A stretch of DNA of 62,580 bases, taken from contig NZ_KI421421.1 of the NCBI RefSeq assembly GCF_000472285.1, positions 475,786 to 538,365 of the forward strand, read 5' to 3'. The stretch's first letter is position 1; each line of letters begins with the position of its first letter. Under the pieces are notes generated by a model. The model was not told the origin of the DNA. It saw nothing but the letters and a program-made list of their open reading frames with translations, and made no database searches. A program made the position numbers and the translations under genes. Below, in pieces: positions 61,105-62,580 of the stretch. The stretch comes from Desulfuromonas sp. TF. Its GTDB lineage: Bacteria > Desulfobacterota > Desulfuromonadia > Desulfuromonadales > ATBO01.

Positions 61105-62283
61105 TCAGATGGTCTGGTCGAACAGTTCACGGCCGATCAGCATTCGGCGGATTTCACTGGTGCCGGCGCCGATCTCGTAGAGTTTGGCATCGCGCAGCAG
61201 CCGGCCGGTGGGAAACTCGTTGATGTAACCATTGCCGCCCAGACACTGAATGGCGTCCAGGGCCATCTGCGTGGCCTTTTCCGCTGAGTAGAGGATCGCC
61301 CCGGCGGCATCCTTGCGCAGGTTGCGGCCGGCGCCCTTGCCGGCCTCCCTGGCGACGGCGTAAACATAGGCGCGGCAGGCGTTCATGCTGGTGTACATGT
61401 CGGCAAGCTGCCCCTGCATCAACTGGAATTGACCGATCGGCCGGCCGAACTGTTTACGCTCGTGCAGGTAGGGGATAACGGCGTCCATGCAGGCGCTCAT
61501 GATTCCCAGCGGACCACCGGAAAGCACCAGCCGTTCATAATCGAGGCCGCTCATCAGCACATTGACGCCCTGGTTGTACCCTCCGAGGATATTGTCCTCG
61601 GGCACCACGCAGTTTTCGAAGACCAGTTCACAGGTGTTGGAGCCGCGCATCCCCAGTTTATCGAGTTTCTGCGCCGTTGAAAAACCGGGAAAAGACTTTT
61701 CGACCAGGAAGGTGGTGATGCCGCGCGGACCGGCGGCCGGGTCGGTTTTGGCGTAGACCACCAGGACATCGGCGTCAGGGCCGTTGGTAATCCACATCTT
61801 GGTCCCGTTGAGAATGAAGTTGTTCCCCTCACGGGTAGCCCGCAGCCGCATGCTGACCACGTCCGAGCCGGAACCTGCTTCGCTCATCGCCAGGGCGCCG
61901 ACGTGTTCGCCGCTGATCAGTTTCGGCAGGTATTTTGCCTTCTGGGCCGGATTCCCGTTGCGGTGGATCTGATTGACGCAGAGGTTGGAGTGTGCGCCGT
62001 AGGAAAGGCCGACGGAAGCTGAGGCCCGGCTGATTTCTTCCATGGCGATAACGTGATCGAGATAACTCATTCCGGAGCCGCCATACTCTTCGTTGACGGT
62101 GATGCCGAGCAGACCGAGTTCTCCCATCTTACGCCAGAGGTCGGCAGGGAACAGGTTTTCGCGGTCGATGTCTGCCGCCCGTGGGGCGATCTCGGCGGTT
62201 GCGAAATCCCTGACGGTCTCCCGCAGCAGACAGCTGGTGTCGTCAAGGTCGAAACTGAGGCCGGGGTAATTGATCAGTACCAT
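61105..62283 (-). CDS. liuA: Isovaleryl-CoA dehydrogenase
   Basis: FAD acyl-CoA dehydrogenase for the first committed step of leucine breakdown. 392 residues. FAD/substrate motifs [16 protein letters not shown] and [17 protein letters not shown]; the catalytic glutamate is in the G-helix position typical of isovaleryl-CoA dehydrogenases ([16 protein letters not shown]), rather than near the C terminus as in most acyl-CoA dehydrogenases; C-terminal [22 protein letters not shown]. First gene of the liu operon, directly behind a sigma-54 promoter. Confidence 0.95.
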   Translation of the reverse strand: MVLINYPGLSFDLDDTSCLLRETVRDFATAEIAPRAADIDRENLFPADLWRKMGELGLLGITVNEEYGGSGMSYLDHVIAMEEISRASASVGLSYGAHSNLCVNQIHRNGNPAQKAKYLPKLISGEHVGALAMSEAGSGSDVVSMRLRATREGNNFILNGTKMWITNGPDADVLVVYAKTDPAAGPRGITTFLVEKSFPGFSTAQKLDKLGMRGSNTCELVFENCVVPEDNILGGYNQGVNVLMSGLDYERLVLSGGPLGIMSACMDAVIPYLHERKQFGRPIGQFQLMQGQLADMYTSMNACRAYVYAVAREAGKGAGRNLRKDAAGAILYSAEKATQMALDAIQCLGGNGYINEFPTGRLLRDAKLYEIGAGTSEIRRMLIGRELFDQTI

Positions 62284-62324
62284 CGCACGCTCCCTTCTTT
62301 TCTTTGTGCATGACCGGATGATAT

Positions 62325-62341
62325 AGCAAGCCAGGTGCCAA
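62325..62341 (-). promoter_or_regulatory. Sigma-54 promoter of the liu operon
   Basis: Minus strand: TTGGCAC (62335-62341), five bases, TTGCT (62325-62329). The invariant GG and GC are 10 bases apart, the strict requirement for sigma-54. The liuA ATG lies about 40 bases downstream. Needs an NtrC-type activator. Confidence 0.82.
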
Positions 62342-62475
62342 TCCCGGTAATTGTTTAATTAAATATCTCCTTGCATAACTTGTTGAAATAAGGCCGCAAT
62401 TTATTCTCCAACGCGGCTCATGGGGCCGGACTCCATCAGGTGTCTACTGGTGGAGACGGCTGTTTGCAGACAGGT

Positions 62476-62491
62476 GTCAACCACCGTTGAC
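62476..62491. promoter_or_regulatory. GTCAAC-N4-GTTGAC dyad, candidate activator site
   Basis: Perfect 6-bp inverted repeat about 135 bases upstream of the sigma-54 promoter, the right distance for an enhancer-type site. A CAGGTGTC direct repeat (62438-62445 and 62471-62478) lies beside it. Confidence 0.35.
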
Positions 62492-62506
62492 CGATCCCAG
62501 CAGGCT

Positions 62507-62580
62507 GATGAAAAACGCCCATCTGCTGCGTTGGCCTCATCCTTCGTCAACGACGTACCTTCCAGGTACGCCTTATTCCT
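62507..62580. repeat. Interspersed palindromic repeat, truncated by window end
   Basis: Begins near CTGATGAAAAACGCCC and carries the perfect hairpin CGTACCT-TCC-AGGTACG (62554-62570). I recognise the GAAAAACGCCCATCTGCTGCG opening as resembling repeats scattered in Desulfuromonadales genomes; this is memory, not a search result. Confidence 0.55.

Noticed and set aside
1-62580. tRNA, rRNA, CRISPR arrays, integrase or transposase genes
   Set aside because: Looked for cloverleaf T-loop patterns, regular direct repeats and DDE/tyrosine recombinase motifs; none was convincing.

Overview
The window reads as chromosomal DNA of a Desulfuromonadales-type bacterium (Geobacter/Desulfuromonas/Pelobacter relatives, formerly Deltaproteobacteria). 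Pointers are an atypical type II secretion cluster with Geobacter-like gene order running into ftsEX, ctpA, xseAB, ispA and dxs, two small PpcA/c3-like tetraheme cytochromes, a ResBC (system II) cytochrome c maturation pair, and many GTG/TTG starts in GC-rich DNA. I see no tRNA, rRNA, CRISPR, transposase, prophage or plasmid gene. The species call is inference.

Layout. 1-9068 (+): type II secretion/type IV pilus-like machine (GspF cut by the window edge, GspE, PilM/N/O-like proteins, PilP/GspC-like protein, a lipoprotein secretin with a C-terminal cohesin-like domain, two pseudopilins). 9072-14426 (+): envelope and division genes ftsE, ftsX, a degenerate EnvC-like protein, a CtpA protease and a YibQ-like deacetylase. 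14457-15857 (-): a ParA-like ATPase with a cysteine-rich C-terminal part. 15949-21229 (+): xseA, a second (intact) M23 peptidase, xseB, ispA, dxs. 21321-23658 (-): DUF1992 protein, resB, resC. 23824-27408 (+): biotin operon bioW-bioF-bioH-bioC behind a BirA-type operator. 27504-32345: tautomerase, ArsR regulator with rRNA methyltransferase, DUF3108 and DUF255 proteins.

32346-33220 is a gene-free stretch holding an imperfect palindromic repeat and two tandem minus-strand small RNA candidates. Both have the same promoter hexamers (TTGCAT-N17-TAGAAT), a 5' hairpin and an intrinsic terminator whose 11-nt loop is anti-Shine-Dalgarno-like (CCCCCUCC). 33221-36856 (-) is an uncharacterised four-gene operon: two ATP-grasp ligases, a GNAT acetyltransferase and a lysine 2,3-aminomutase-family radical SAM enzyme. 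37204-42577: a tetraheme cytochrome, a membrane XRE regulator with an EF-hand loop, an orphan NtrC-type regulator, and an NfeD protease/35-residue membrane peptide/slipin operon. 42917-48858: pyruvate carboxylase and, convergent, FtsK. 49109-55495: two FKBP isomerases, a PilZ protein with a pseudo-receiver, small proteins, a second tetraheme cytochrome, a Tat-exported DUF882 protein with a long structured leader, and GMP reductase. 55766-62283 (-): a complete liu-type leucine catabolic operon behind a good sigma-54 promoter. The window ends inside an interspersed palindromic repeat.

Functional links: biotin made by the bio operon is needed by two enzymes encoded here (pyruvate carboxylase and methylcrotonyl-CoA carboxylase). 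ResBC can mature the two tetraheme cytochromes. FtsEX, EnvC, CtpA and YibQ form a cell-wall remodelling set directly behind the secretion machine.
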